DNA of 64,000 nucleotides, taken from NCBI GenBank assembly GCA_964501785.1, contig CAZCUD010000001.1, forward strand, positions 124,001-188,000. The letters are read 5' to 3'. The notes beneath the pieces were generated by a model. That model saw nothing but the letters and a program-made list of their open reading frames with translations, ran no database searches and was not told the origin of the DNA. The position numbers were made by a program, and so were the translations under genes. Shown here piece by piece: positions 34,863 through 42,402 of the stretch; the stretch's first letter is position 1, and every line of letters starts with the position of its first letter. Source of the stretch: DATBSK01 sp964501785. Its GTDB lineage: Bacteria; Actinomycetota; Acidimicrobiia; IMCC26256; PALSA-555.

Positions 34863-34880
34863 GCCTCGAGAGCGCGGGGG

Positions 34881-36257
34881 TCAATGCGCGACGGCGGCGT
34901 CGCCCGGGGGGTCGAAGTCGAAGCGGGCGTCCTCGCGCAGCGAGAGCTGGGGGAGGCGCAGGGCCAGCACCAGCATGATCAGCGTCACCGGGAGCGCCGC
35001 GTAGTAGACCGCGGGGAGCGCGTCGGCGTACGCACCGGCCGACGACGCGCCACCGAGCTGCGACTGGAGCGCCGCGCTGCACACCGCGACCCCCAGGGTG
35101 CTGCCCAGCATCCGGGCGAGCAGCGCGCTCGACGTCGCGACGCCGGTGTCGCGCGTCTCGGCACCGTTCTGGAGCGCGAGCAGCGACGTCTGCATGACGA
35201 ACCCGATGCCCGCGCCGAGGATCGCGCCGTACACCGCGATCAGCCAGACCGGTGTGTCGAGACCGAGGGTCGTGAGCACGCCGACGGCGGCGATCGAGAT
35301 CAGCGAGCCCACGATCGGCCACGTGCGATAGCGCCCGGTGCGCTCGACCGCGCGGCCCGCCAGCAGCGTGGTGAACGCCACCGTGAACATGAACGGCACG
35401 AGCAGGAAGCCCGACTCCGTCGCACTCAGCCCCTGCACCTGCTGCACGAACACCGGGATGAAGTAGATGCCCGACGCGAACGTCGCGCCGCTCGTCGCGT
35501 TCAGGCCGGCCGCGTAGCGCACCACCGGCTGGCGCATGAGTCGGAACGGGAGGATCGGCTCGGCGGCACCCCGCTCGTGCCACACGAACACCGCCGCGAG
35601 CACCACCATCCCCGCGGCGAGCCCGAGCACCTCGGGTGAGGTCCAGTCGTTGCTGCGCCCGCCGATGCTCGCAGCGAGCACGACGCACGCGAGCGCGCTC
35701 GTGAGCAGCGCTGCACCGGCGATGTCGAGGCTGTGACGGATCCGCCGGTAGGGGACGTTGAGCTGTGTCGCGACGATGGCGATGCTCGCCGCGGCGAACG
35801 GCAGGTTGACGTAGAAGGCCCAGCGCCACGAGAGGTTGTCGACGAACAGCCCACCCGTCAGCGGGCCGACCAGGCTCGCGCAGGCGAAGATCGCGCCCTG
35901 GTAGCCGAGCCAGCGGCCGAGCTGTCGGGCCGGGACGATGTCGGCGACGATCGCCATCGCGAGCGCCCCGATCCCGCCCGCGCCGATGCCCTGCACGAAG
36001 CGGGCGACGAGCAGCTGCTCCATCGTCCCCGCCGCACCACACAGCATCGAGCCCGCTGTGAAGATCGAGATCGCGGTGATGTACACGCGCTTGCGCCCGT
36101 AGAGGTCGCCGAGCTTCCCGTAGAGGGGCATGGTCGCGATCAGCGCGAGCAAGTAGGTGGTGATCACCCACGACCGCAGCTCCTGGTTGCCGAGGTCGGT
36201 CGCGATCGTCGGGAGCGCGGTCGCGACGATCGTCCCGTCGATCGTCGACAGGATCAT
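34881..36257 (-). CDS. MFS transporter of the DHA2 (EmrB/QacA) drug-efflux family
   Basis: A 458-residue membrane transporter by the ATG at 36257. DGTIVATALPTIATDL is the family's motif after helix 1; GKLGDLYGRKRVYI is motif A between helices 2 and 3; RFVQGIGAGGIGALAMAIVADIV is motif B; and GLFVDNLSWRWAFYVNLP is motif C-like. Fourteen helices in total are plausible. Exports hydrophobic compounds with protons. The ATG start cuts helix 1 in half. In-frame upstream codons spell VWLIFVGLQLG, the missing half, but no ATG, GTG or TTG occurs before the stop at 36351-36353; an ATC at 36341 or CTG at 36284 may be the true start. Ends with the 34830 hairpin. Confidence 0.88.
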   Translation of the reverse strand: MILSTIDGTIVATALPTIATDLGNQELRSWVITTYLLALIATMPLYGKLGDLYGRKRVYITAISIFTAGSMLCGAAGTMEQLLVARFVQGIGAGGIGALAMAIVADIVPARQLGRWLGYQGAIFACASLVGPLTGGLFVDNLSWRWAFYVNLPFAAASIAIVATQLNVPYRRIRHSLDIAGAALLTSALACVVLAASIGGRSNDWTSPEVLGLAAGMVVLAAVFVWHERGAAEPILPFRLMRQPVVRYAAGLNATSGATFASGIYFIPVFVQQVQGLSATESGFLLVPFMFTVAFTTLLAGRAVERTGRYRTWPIVGSLISIAAVGVLTTLGLDTPVWLIAVYGAILGAGIGFVMQTSLLALQNGAETRDTGVATSSALLARMLGSTLGVAVCSAALQSQLGGASSAGAYADALPAVYYAALPVTLIMLVLALRLPQLSLREDARFDFDPPGDAAVAH

Positions 36258-36364
36258 CCCAAGCTGGAGCCCGACGAAGATCAGCCAGACCGTGCCCGAG
36301 ACGCGGTCGCTCGAGGGTGCCCGCGGGTCGTTGGAGGCGATGGCGGCAGCCTACGGGAGGGTCG

Positions 36365-36730
36365 TCACGTGGGCCGGGTGGCGAGGGCCGCGAGTGCGTC
36401 GAGCGCCCCGGCCGGGTCGTCGACCGTGACGAACTCGAACCCGGCGAGACCCGCGAAGTGCTCGTCGACGTGCGTGTCGCCCACGTGCACGTACCGCAGA
36501 GCGTCGTGACGCGAGCGCACCTCGTGGAGGTGGTGCTTGCCGCCGACGAACGCCATCGTCAGCCCGTGGGCGCCCCACGTCGACTCCTGGTCGGCGCGCG
36601 TGCGGTCGGACGCGCAGCCGATGACCAGCCCCGCATCCGCGAGCTCGCGCACCAGCGCCACCGTGATCGGCCCCGGCGGATCCCCGAACTCCATCGTCCC
36701 GTCGATGTCGAGGCTCACCAGGACGCGCAC
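36365..36730 (-). CDS. HAD-family phosphatase-like protein
   Basis: A 121-residue compact HAD-like protein. VRVLVSLDIDGTMEFGDPPG gives motif I with D-x-D and D-G-T, GLVIGCASDRTRAD a motif II Ser/Thr region, and YVHVGDTHVDEHFAGLAGFEFVTV the motif IV Gly-Asp-x-x-x-Asp segment; a Lys for motif III is present (GGKHHLHEV). All catalytic residues are there, so it is probably an active small-molecule phosphatase, although it is short for the family and lacks a cap. The GTG at 36730 is used; an upstream ATG at 36763 is inside a family B repeat. It is downstream of the sulfotransferase on the same strand. Confidence 0.75.
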   Translation of the reverse strand: MRVLVSLDIDGTMEFGDPPGPITVALVRELADAGLVIGCASDRTRADQESTWGAHGLTMAFVGGKHHLHEVRSRHDALRYVHVGDTHVDEHFAGLAGFEFVTVDDPAGALDALAALATRPT

Positions 36731-36751
36731 CTCGGTTCCCCCGGACCCGGA

Positions 36752-36791
36752 TGCGTAGCTCACCTTCGTCAGGAGGGTTCAGCTACGCACG
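36752..36791. repeat. Dispersed palindrome family B, copy 3, containing a stop codon
   Basis: TGCGTAGCTCACC, then TTCGTCAGGA, then GGGTTCAGCTACGCACG. The stop codon and last residues of the upstream sulfotransferase-like gene are part of the repeat's right arm. Confidence 0.8.
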
Positions 36792-37954
36792 CCTTCGACG
36801 GGCACGTCGAAGTAGTCGGTGTAGCGCTTGGCTCGCTCGCGGATCTCGCCCTCGTCGAGGCCGGTGTCGGCGAACTTGTAGAGGTGCTTGCCGTGCTTCT
36901 CGCGCCCGTGGTCGTCGAGGAACGCCTTCATCCGCCCTTCGACCTCGGGGGTCAGCTCGACACCCCACTGGTCGTAGATGCCGCGGATCGTCCCCCAGTG
37001 GTCGGCCATGAACGCCTCGAACTGCACGTCGACCACACGATCCGGCGCGATCAGACCGTTCTCGCGCGCGTCGACCGACCGATCGAGGCCCTCGAGGATC
37101 ATGTCCGACCACGTGCGGGCGGTGTCGACGAGCGTCACCTCGTCGCTGAAGATCCCGCCGAGATAGTGGAACAGCGACGACAGCGACGCCACGATCTTCA
37201 CCGGATCGCGGTGGGTCTGGATGAAGCGGGCGTCGGGGTACTCACCGAGCAGCGCGGGCAACGCCCAGAGGTGCGCGCCCGACTTCATCACCCAGCGCTC
37301 CCCTCGGTACTCGGCCCCCAGCACCTGGAGGAAGCGGTGGTGGTACCGGTACGTCGGTGCCATGTCGGCCTCGTCGATCACCCACCGCAGGTACGACGGC
37401 ACCCGGTACTGGCTCCCGAAGATCACGCTGGCGAACTCGCCACCCGTGATGCGGACGCACTCCTGCGCGAGGCGCGCACCCGTGGGGTGCATCTTCTGCA
37501 TCTCCGGACGCGCCTGGTGTGCGAGGTCCATCTGCGCCTCGACCTCCGCGATGCGGGGGTCGGTCGTGTACGTGGCCAGCTCGGGCGGGGGCACGGGGAG
37601 GTCGACCTCCCACGTCAACGGCGCCCGCGCGGCCGGGTCCTGCGCGAGCAGGTCCTGGAGGATGGTCGTGCCGGTGCGACCCATGCCGATCATGAACACC
37701 ATCGGGCCGAGGTCGAGCGACGCGAGGTCCGGATGCTGCGCGTGCCAGTCGACGATCGCGAGCCGGTTGGTGAGGTAGCCGACGAGGATGTCCGGGGTGA
37801 TCGCGGCCCCGAGCTCGCTCAGTCGCCCCTCGCTCGCGATCGTGTCGAGCAGCACGCCGAGTCCGTCGCGGAAGGTCGGTTCGCCGAAGTCGTCGAGGCC
37901 GGCCCGGTCGGCGGCGGTGGCGATCAGCTGGTCGGCGTCGAAGGTCGTTCCCAC
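36779..37954 (-). CDS. PAPS sulfotransferase-family protein 2
   Basis: A 391-residue sulfotransferase-like protein. The P-loop is MVFMIGMGRTGTTILQDLLAQDP (G-x-x-R-T-G-T-T), near residue 85. RWVMKSGAHLWALPALL and ARFIQTHRDPVKIVASLSSL carry the 3'-phosphate-binding Arg and Ser of PAPS enzymes. DHGREKHGKHLYKFADTGLDEGEIRERAKRYTDYFDVP is the conserved C-terminal block. Expected to move sulfate from PAPS to a hydroxyl of a lipid or other small molecule; acceptor unknown. Start GTG 37954 gives VGTTFDADQL. The last residues VRS and the stop come from a family B repeat. Confidence 0.83.
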   Translation of the reverse strand: MGTTFDADQLIATAADRAGLDDFGEPTFRDGLGVLLDTIASEGRLSELGAAITPDILVGYLTNRLAIVDWHAQHPDLASLDLGPMVFMIGMGRTGTTILQDLLAQDPAARAPLTWEVDLPVPPPELATYTTDPRIAEVEAQMDLAHQARPEMQKMHPTGARLAQECVRITGGEFASVIFGSQYRVPSYLRWVIDEADMAPTYRYHHRFLQVLGAEYRGERWVMKSGAHLWALPALLGEYPDARFIQTHRDPVKIVASLSSLFHYLGGIFSDEVTLVDTARTWSDMILEGLDRSVDARENGLIAPDRVVDVQFEAFMADHWGTIRGIYDQWGVELTPEVEGRMKAFLDDHGREKHGKHLYKFADTGLDEGEIRERAKRYTDYFDVPVEGVRS

Positions 37955-38004
37955 GGGCGGGGACCGTAGCGCGCGACGACGAACCGGTCGGTCCGCGCGG
38001 CGGC

Positions 38005-38412
38005 TCAGGAGAAGCAGAAGGCGATGGCGTCGTTCGCCGACGACCGCGCCTGTCGCTTGCCGTCGACCACGATGGCGCATCGAACCGTGCCGACCGGGTC
38101 ATCGGTCGACGCGCAGTCGTCGGTGGCCCAGGCGGCGATCGCCCAGTGGCGCGCCTTCGCGGTCGCGCCCACGGTGGTGGAGAACGGCAGGTCGACGATG
38201 TCTTGGGTGACCCGATCGAAGTGCTTCGCGGGGCCCCGCTTGCCCTTCGTCTCGTAGTACGACACGCACGCGGTGTCGGAGTCCTTGGACCGAACGCGGA
38301 ACTCGATCTCGCGTCCTTCGAGGCCGGCGCCCGCCGGGGTCGCCGCCGCGAGCGCCACGAAGCCGACGGCGAGGACGGCGGCGGTCATCCGGAGCATCGG
38401 CATCGATACCAT
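38005..38412 (-). CDS. Secreted small protein of unknown function
   Basis: A 135-residue exported protein. Signal peptide about 1-29 (MVSMPMLRMTAAVLAVGFV core, cut after AGAG). The mature part IEFRVRSKDSDTACVSYYETKGKRG and WATDDCASTDDPVGTVRCAIVVDG, then AIAFCFS, is beta-rich with four Cys, consistent with a small disulfide-bonded domain. No known family recognised. ATG 38412, with ATG 38403 as alternative. Its start is divergent from, and only 6 bases away from, the NTF2-like gene at 38419, so their promoters must overlap the other gene's 5' end. Confidence 0.6.
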   Translation of the reverse strand: MVSMPMLRMTAAVLAVGFVALAAATPAGAGLEGREIEFRVRSKDSDTACVSYYETKGKRGPAKHFDRVTQDIVDLPFSTTVGATAKARHWAIAAWATDDCASTDDPVGTVRCAIVVDGKRQARSSANDAIAFCFS

Positions 38413-38418
38413 CACACC

Positions 38419-38931
38419 GTGCCCGTGCCCTCCAAGGCGGGGTCCGCGGACGACTACCTCGCGGTCCGTCGGCTCCAGGACTCCTACGCCGACGTCGTCA
38501 CCCGCCGCGCCTGGCCCGAGCTGGGCGACCTGTTCCTGCCCGATGCGGTCGTCGAGGTCGACACCCGCACCAACGAGCCCCTTCGCTTCGAGGGACCCGA
38601 TGCGCTGGGTACGTTCATCGGCGGCGCGATCGAGCGGTTCGAGTTCTTCGAGTTCGTGATCCTCAACTCCCTGATCGCGCTCGCTCCCCAGGGTGACGCG
38701 GACGCCGCGACTGCGCGCGTCTACATGTGCGAGCTGCGCACCGATCGCGAGACCGGTCGGTGGATCAACGCCTTCGGCGTCTACCACGATCGGTACCGCC
38801 ATCACGACGATCGTTGGTGGTTCGAGCACCGCCGGTACCACTCGCTGGGGCGCGATGCCGAGGACGGCACCGGCCGGGTGGAGGCGTTCCCCTTTCCGCA
38901 TCACCTCGGGCTCGGAGGCGCCTCGCGCTGA
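38419..38931 (+). CDS. NTF2/SnoaL-like protein
   Basis: A 170-residue NTF2-like-fold protein of the SnoaL_4 type: VRRLQDSYADVVTRRAWPELGDLFLPDAVVEVDTRTNEPLRFEGPDALG has the Tyr, Asp and Asp-Trp-like first helices; ARVYMCELRTDRETGRWINAFGVYHDRYRHHDDRWWFEHRRYHSL is the sheet with several His and Arg. Members isomerise or dehydrate ring compounds. Start GTG 38419; GTG 38425 also fits. The divergent partner begins 6 bases away. The gene ends 15 bases before the end of the EAL-domain gene. Confidence 0.75.
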   Translation: MPVPSKAGSADDYLAVRRLQDSYADVVTRRAWPELGDLFLPDAVVEVDTRTNEPLRFEGPDALGTFIGGAIERFEFFEFVILNSLIALAPQGDADAATARVYMCELRTDRETGRWINAFGVYHDRYRHHDDRWWFEHRRYHSLGRDAEDGTGRVEAFPFPHHLGLGGASR

Positions 38932-38946
38932 GGTCAAACCGCGAGG

Positions 38947-40866
38947 TCAGGCTGCGTGCAGCGGCCCGATCTCGGGCCAGGCGCTCTGGTGCTGCGCGAC
39001 CTGGTCGATCGAGCCGGGCTCGTCGACCTCTTCGCCGAGCGCCTGGAGGATCTGCTCGATGAGCTGCTCGCGGAACGCGACCGCCTCGGGTGGCGGGGTG
39101 AGGTGCCGGCCTTCCGTCGACCGTCGGACGTACGCGTCGTTGACGTGCTTCGCGGCGCGCAGGAGCGTCCAGAGGACTTCGGGGTCTTCTCGGTCCCGCC
39201 ACCGGAACACGTCTGCGGCGAGCGCGGCGCGCTCCCAGCGGTCGACGAAGCGCTGTACCGTCGTGAGCTCGGTGCGCGAGACGTCGCCGTCACCGACGGA
39301 TCCGAGCAGCTCTCGGACGTAGTCGACCCACGACAGCGCGTACGTCGAGGGTGCCGGGCCCAGCGACACCGTGATCAGGCCCTCGGCGTCCACCGCGCCT
39401 GGATCGTGCGAGGCGACCGGCGACGTGAGGGGGCGCGACTCCGTCTCGATGTCTCGGGATGCCACCGTCGCCTCGGCGTCCCGGGCGTCGCTGGTCCGCC
39501 GCACCAGCCGCGAGAGCGTCGCGGCCGCCGGTGCCGGGCGGGCGACGAGGTAGCCCTGGACCTCCACGCACCCGAGGGTCCGCAGGACCTCGAGCTGCTC
39601 GATCCGCTCGACCCCTTCTGCGATCGTGACCAGGCCGAGCTGGCGACCCAGCCGGAGGATCGTCGACGTGAGCAGCACCTTCTTCGGGGAGCGGTCGATC
39701 TGGTCGACGAACGCCCGGTCGATCTTCAGCACGTCGAAGGGGGCTTCGACCAGCGTCGACAGCGACGAGTAGCCGGTACCGAAGTCGTCGATCGCCACGC
39801 GCACGCCGAGTGCCCGCAACCCGCGGAGCTGCCCGACGACCGCGTCGCTCGTCGCGACGCTCTCGGTGATCTCCAGCGTCAGGTGCGATGCCGGGAGACC
39901 GGTCTCGGCGAGCACGCCGCGCACGTGCGTCGCGAACTCGTTGCCCACCATCTGGCGCGGCGACACGTTGACGCTGACCCCGAGGTCGGCGAGCTCGGGC
40001 GCGCGCACGCGCCACTCCTGCACCCGGCGGCAGGCCTCGCTCAGCACGTGGGCGCCGAGCGGCACGATGAACCCGTTGGCCTCGGCGATCCTGATGAACT
40101 CGGCCGGCTGGAGCAGTCCACGTTCGGGATGACGCCAGCGCACGAGCGCCTCGACGCTCGTCGGACGTCCGTCGCTGGCGCGGACGATCGGCTGGTAGTG
40201 CACCTCGAACTGGCCGGCCGCGAGCGCCTGCTCGAAGTCACGTTCGATGGCCATCCGGCGCCGGAGCTCGTCGAGCATCTCCGGCTCGTACCGACAGACC
40301 GCCGCGTGCTCGAGTCGGCGCGCCCGCCGCAGGGCCAGCCCCGCGTTGCGCAGCGTCTCGAGCGCCCCGTCCTCGGGGGACGCGACCGCGATCCCGGCGC
40401 ACCCGTGCACGACCACGGTGCGACCGTCGATCTCCACCGGGCGCGACAGCATGGTGAGACGCGCCGAGAGCTCGTCCATCACGACCTCGAGCGGAGCGAG
40501 CGTCGCGGCGCAGCCGATCAGCTCGTCACCGTCGAGGCGGGTCACGGCGCTCGGCACCGTCTTGCGGAAGCGGTCGTACACGTCGACGAGCACGGCGTCG
40601 GCGAACTCCTGGCCGAACTCGTCCGCGAGCTCCTTGAGCTCCTTGAGCGCGAAGACCGCGACCACGAGGTTGCGCTCCGGGTCGTCGGCGGCGGCCCGGC
40701 GGGCCTGCTCCAGCTCTCGCTCGAACGCCCGACGGTTGGGCAGGCCGGTGATGGGGTCGCGGAGCAGCTCCCGCTCGCGCCGGCGGGCCGCCCGCAGGGC
40801 CACCAGCAGTGGCAGCGCCAGCAGCACCGCGAACACGACTGCCAGCTCCACCGAGGTCCAGGTCAT
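38947..40866 (-). CDS. Degenerate GGDEF plus EAL c-di-GMP phosphodiesterase
   Basis: A 639-residue membrane-anchored protein. One hydrophobic helix (about 7-25), then a GGDEF domain (about 30-215) whose active site reads RLDGDEL instead of G-G-D-E-F, so cyclase activity is unlikely. The EAL domain (about 215-470) has SVEALVRWRHP, ITESV, DDFGTGYSSL, KIDRAFV and EGVE motifs intact, so it should hydrolyse cyclic di-GMP; the GGDEF part may bind GTP as a switch. A 170-residue C-terminal region of unknown type follows. A GAGACCG palindrome sits 12 bases before the ATG and an 11-bp-period direct repeat 45 bases before it. Confidence 0.88.
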   Translation of the reverse strand: MTWTSVELAVVFAVLLALPLLVALRAARRRERELLRDPITGLPNRRAFERELEQARRAAADDPERNLVVAVFALKELKELADEFGQEFADAVLVDVYDRFRKTVPSAVTRLDGDELIGCAATLAPLEVVMDELSARLTMLSRPVEIDGRTVVVHGCAGIAVASPEDGALETLRNAGLALRRARRLEHAAVCRYEPEMLDELRRRMAIERDFEQALAAGQFEVHYQPIVRASDGRPTSVEALVRWRHPERGLLQPAEFIRIAEANGFIVPLGAHVLSEACRRVQEWRVRAPELADLGVSVNVSPRQMVGNEFATHVRGVLAETGLPASHLTLEITESVATSDAVVGQLRGLRALGVRVAIDDFGTGYSSLSTLVEAPFDVLKIDRAFVDQIDRSPKKVLLTSTILRLGRQLGLVTIAEGVERIEQLEVLRTLGCVEVQGYLVARPAPAAATLSRLVRRTSDARDAEATVASRDIETESRPLTSPVASHDPGAVDAEGLITVSLGPAPSTYALSWVDYVRELLGSVGDGDVSRTELTTVQRFVDRWERAALAADVFRWRDREDPEVLWTLLRAAKHVNDAYVRRSTEGRHLTPPPEAVAFREQLIEQILQALGEEVDEPGSIDQVAQHQSAWPEIGPLHAA

Positions 40867-40877
40867 GGTGAGATGAT

Positions 40878-40895
40878 CGAGACCGACCGGTCTCG
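40878..40895. promoter_or_regulatory. GAGACCG palindrome, candidate TetR-type operator (copy 1)
   Basis: CGAGACCG, AC, CGGTCTCG, 12 bases before the ATG of the GGDEF/EAL gene. The same GAGACCG/CGGTCTC arms with a 2-base spacer occur at 45127 next to the tetR-like gene. Confidence 0.65.
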
Positions 40896-40910
40896 TCGGG
40901 GTGCCGCCAG

Positions 40911-40928
40911 GTTGCAGGAAGGTTGCAG
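40911..40928. promoter_or_regulatory. 7-bp direct repeat with 11-bp period (GTTGCAG)
   Basis: GTTGCAG at 40911 and 40922, separated by GAAG. Spacing and unit length match OmpR/PhoB-type operators. Lies upstream of the GGDEF/EAL gene. Confidence 0.45.
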
Positions 40929-40932
40929 ATCC

Positions 40933-40969
40933 CGCGGAGAGTGGTCGGGGTTTCGCGGAAAGTGGCCGG
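40933..40969. promoter_or_regulatory. 16-bp direct repeat, 21-bp period
   Basis: CGCGGAGAGTGGTCGG at 40933 and CGCGGAAAGTGGCCGG at 40954, 14 of 16 identical. It lies between the end of the OmpR-type regulator gene and the GGDEF/EAL promoter, so it may be another operator. Confidence 0.45.
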
Positions 40970-40987
40970 AAGGTGCCGTCGGGCCGG

Positions 40988-41692
40988 TCAGTTCGACCGG
41001 TAGCGGTATCCGAAGCCTCGTACCGTCTCGATCGGCGCCGGATCGGCGCCGGCTTCCTCGAGCTTGCGCCGGAGGCGCAGCACGACGAACTTCACCCGCT
41101 CGGACCCGACCCCGGTCGGGTCGTCCCACGCCTGCTCGAGCAGCTGGGCGCCCGACAGCACGCTGCCGGCGTGGCGCACGAGCGCGGCCAGCAGCCGGAA
41201 CTCGGTCGGGGTGAGCGCGACCGGATCGCCGTGGACCGTGACCGCACGGCGCTCGAAGTCGACCGTGACGACACCGTCGCCGAACGGCGCGGCGACCGCG
41301 CTCCGGTCGTGACGGACGCGACGGAGGAGCGCACCGACGCGGGCCGCGAGCTCCTCGCCGCTGAAGGGCTTGAGCACGTAGTCGTCGGCACCCCCGTCGA
41401 GTCCGCGCACCTTGTCGGCGGCCTCCCCGCGGCCGGTGAGCATCAGCACGGGCACCGCACTCACGTCACGGATGCGCTGGAGCACCTCGAACCCGTCGAG
41501 CTCGGGTAGCCCGACGTCGAGCAGCACCGCGTCCGGATGGCGTTCGTGCAGGACCCGGAGCGCGCTGCGCCCGTCGGCGGCCTCGACCGAGTCGATCCCC
41601 GACGGAGCGAGGAGCCGGACCACGGCAGTGCGCGTGGCGGAGTCGTCGTCGATCACCAGGACGAGCGGACGGGATCGGCCCGGGTGGTTCAC
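40988..41692 (-). CDS. OmpR/PhoB-family response regulator A
   Basis: A 234-residue two-component response regulator. Receiver domain: LVLVIDDDSATRTAVV holds the acidic pocket, VLLDVGLPELDG the phosphorylated Asp, VLMLTGRGEA the Thr and DDYVLKPFSGEEL the Lys. The C-terminal winged helix (from about 130) includes LTPTEFRLLAALVRHAGSVLS and GSERVKFVVLRLRRKLEEAG, then ETVRGFGYRYRSN. It binds DNA as a tandem dimer. GTG 41692 overlaps the stop of regulator B as GTGA, so the two are translationally coupled. Together they are the last genes of the signalling operon from 45056. Confidence 0.9.
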   Translation of the reverse strand: MNHPGRSRPLVLVIDDDSATRTAVVRLLAPSGIDSVEAADGRSALRVLHERHPDAVLLDVGLPELDGFEVLQRIRDVSAVPVLMLTGRGEAADKVRGLDGGADDYVLKPFSGEELAARVGALLRRVRHDRSAVAAPFGDGVVTVDFERRAVTVHGDPVALTPTEFRLLAALVRHAGSVLSGAQLLEQAWDDPTGVGSERVKFVVLRLRRKLEEAGADPAPIETVRGFGYRYRSN

Positions 41693-42402
41693 GACGGGCT
41701 CGGCTGCTCCCGAGGTTCGAACCGGTATCCGGCGCCGCGGACGGTCGCGATCCACGACGGCGAGGCATCGGGCGCCTCGATCTTGCGCCTGATCCGTCGG
41801 ATGTGCTCCGTGACGGTGTCGGCGTCCTGCCACTCCGCCGAGGAGTCCCAGACCGATCGGAGCAGCTCTTCACGTGACACGACGCGCCGCGGTGCCTGCG
41901 CGAGGTACACGAGCACGTCGAACTCCTTCGCGGTGAAGTCCACGAGGTCGCCGTCGACCTGCACCTCGCGGGCGCTGACGTCGATCGCCAAGCCGTCGAA
42001 GACGATCGTCGTGTCGGTCGCCCGGGTCCCACCTGCCCGACGCAGCAGGCTGCGGATGCGGGCGGCGAGCTCGCGGGCGAGGAACGGCTTCACCACGTAG
42101 TCGTCGGCGCCCAGCTCGAGCGCTGCCACGCGGTCGGCCTCCTCGGACCGCCCGCTGAGCACCAGGATCGGGACCATGCTCGCCCGGCGGAGCTCGCCCA
42201 GAACCTCGATCCCGCTCATCGACGGCAGCCCGAGGTCGAGCACCACGGCGTCGGGCGGACGGCTGCTCGCGGCACGCAGGGCGTCCGGGCCGTCGGCTGC
42301 CTCCTCGACGCGGAACCCCTCGGCCTCGAGCGCACGATGCACCGCAGCGCGGATCTGCTCGTCGTCATCGACGACGAGGACGCGACGCGACGTGCTGCTC
42401 AT
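41689..42402 (-). CDS. OmpR/PhoB-family response regulator B
   Basis: A 237-residue response regulator with the same layout as its neighbour. RVLVVDDDEQIRAAV holds the acidic pocket, VVLDLGLPSMSG the phospho-acceptor Asp, ILVLSGRSEEAD the Ser/Thr switch and DDYVVKPFLAREL the Lys. The winged helix has FTAKEFDVLVYLAQAPRRVVSREELL and DTVTEHIRRIRRKIEAPD, then TVRGAGYRFEP. Start ATG 42402 overlaps the stop of the HD-GYP gene by four bases (ATGA). Two regulators of the same family back to back suggest either heterodimers or two target sets. Confidence 0.9.
   Translation of the reverse strand: MSSTSRRVLVVDDDEQIRAAVHRALEAEGFRVEEAADGPDALRAASSRPPDAVVLDLGLPSMSGIEVLGELRRASMVPILVLSGRSEEADRVAALELGADDYVVKPFLARELAARIRSLLRRAGGTRATDTTIVFDGLAIDVSAREVQVDGDLVDFTAKEFDVLVYLAQAPRRVVSREELLRSVWDSSAEWQDADTVTEHIRRIRRKIEAPDASPSWIATVRGAGYRFEPREQPSPS

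Noticed and set aside
36763..36763. Start of the HAD-like gene at the MSYASG ATG
   Set aside because: That ATG lies inside a family B repeat; the same MSYA-type start appears wherever the repeat is read on the minus strand, so it is an artefact.
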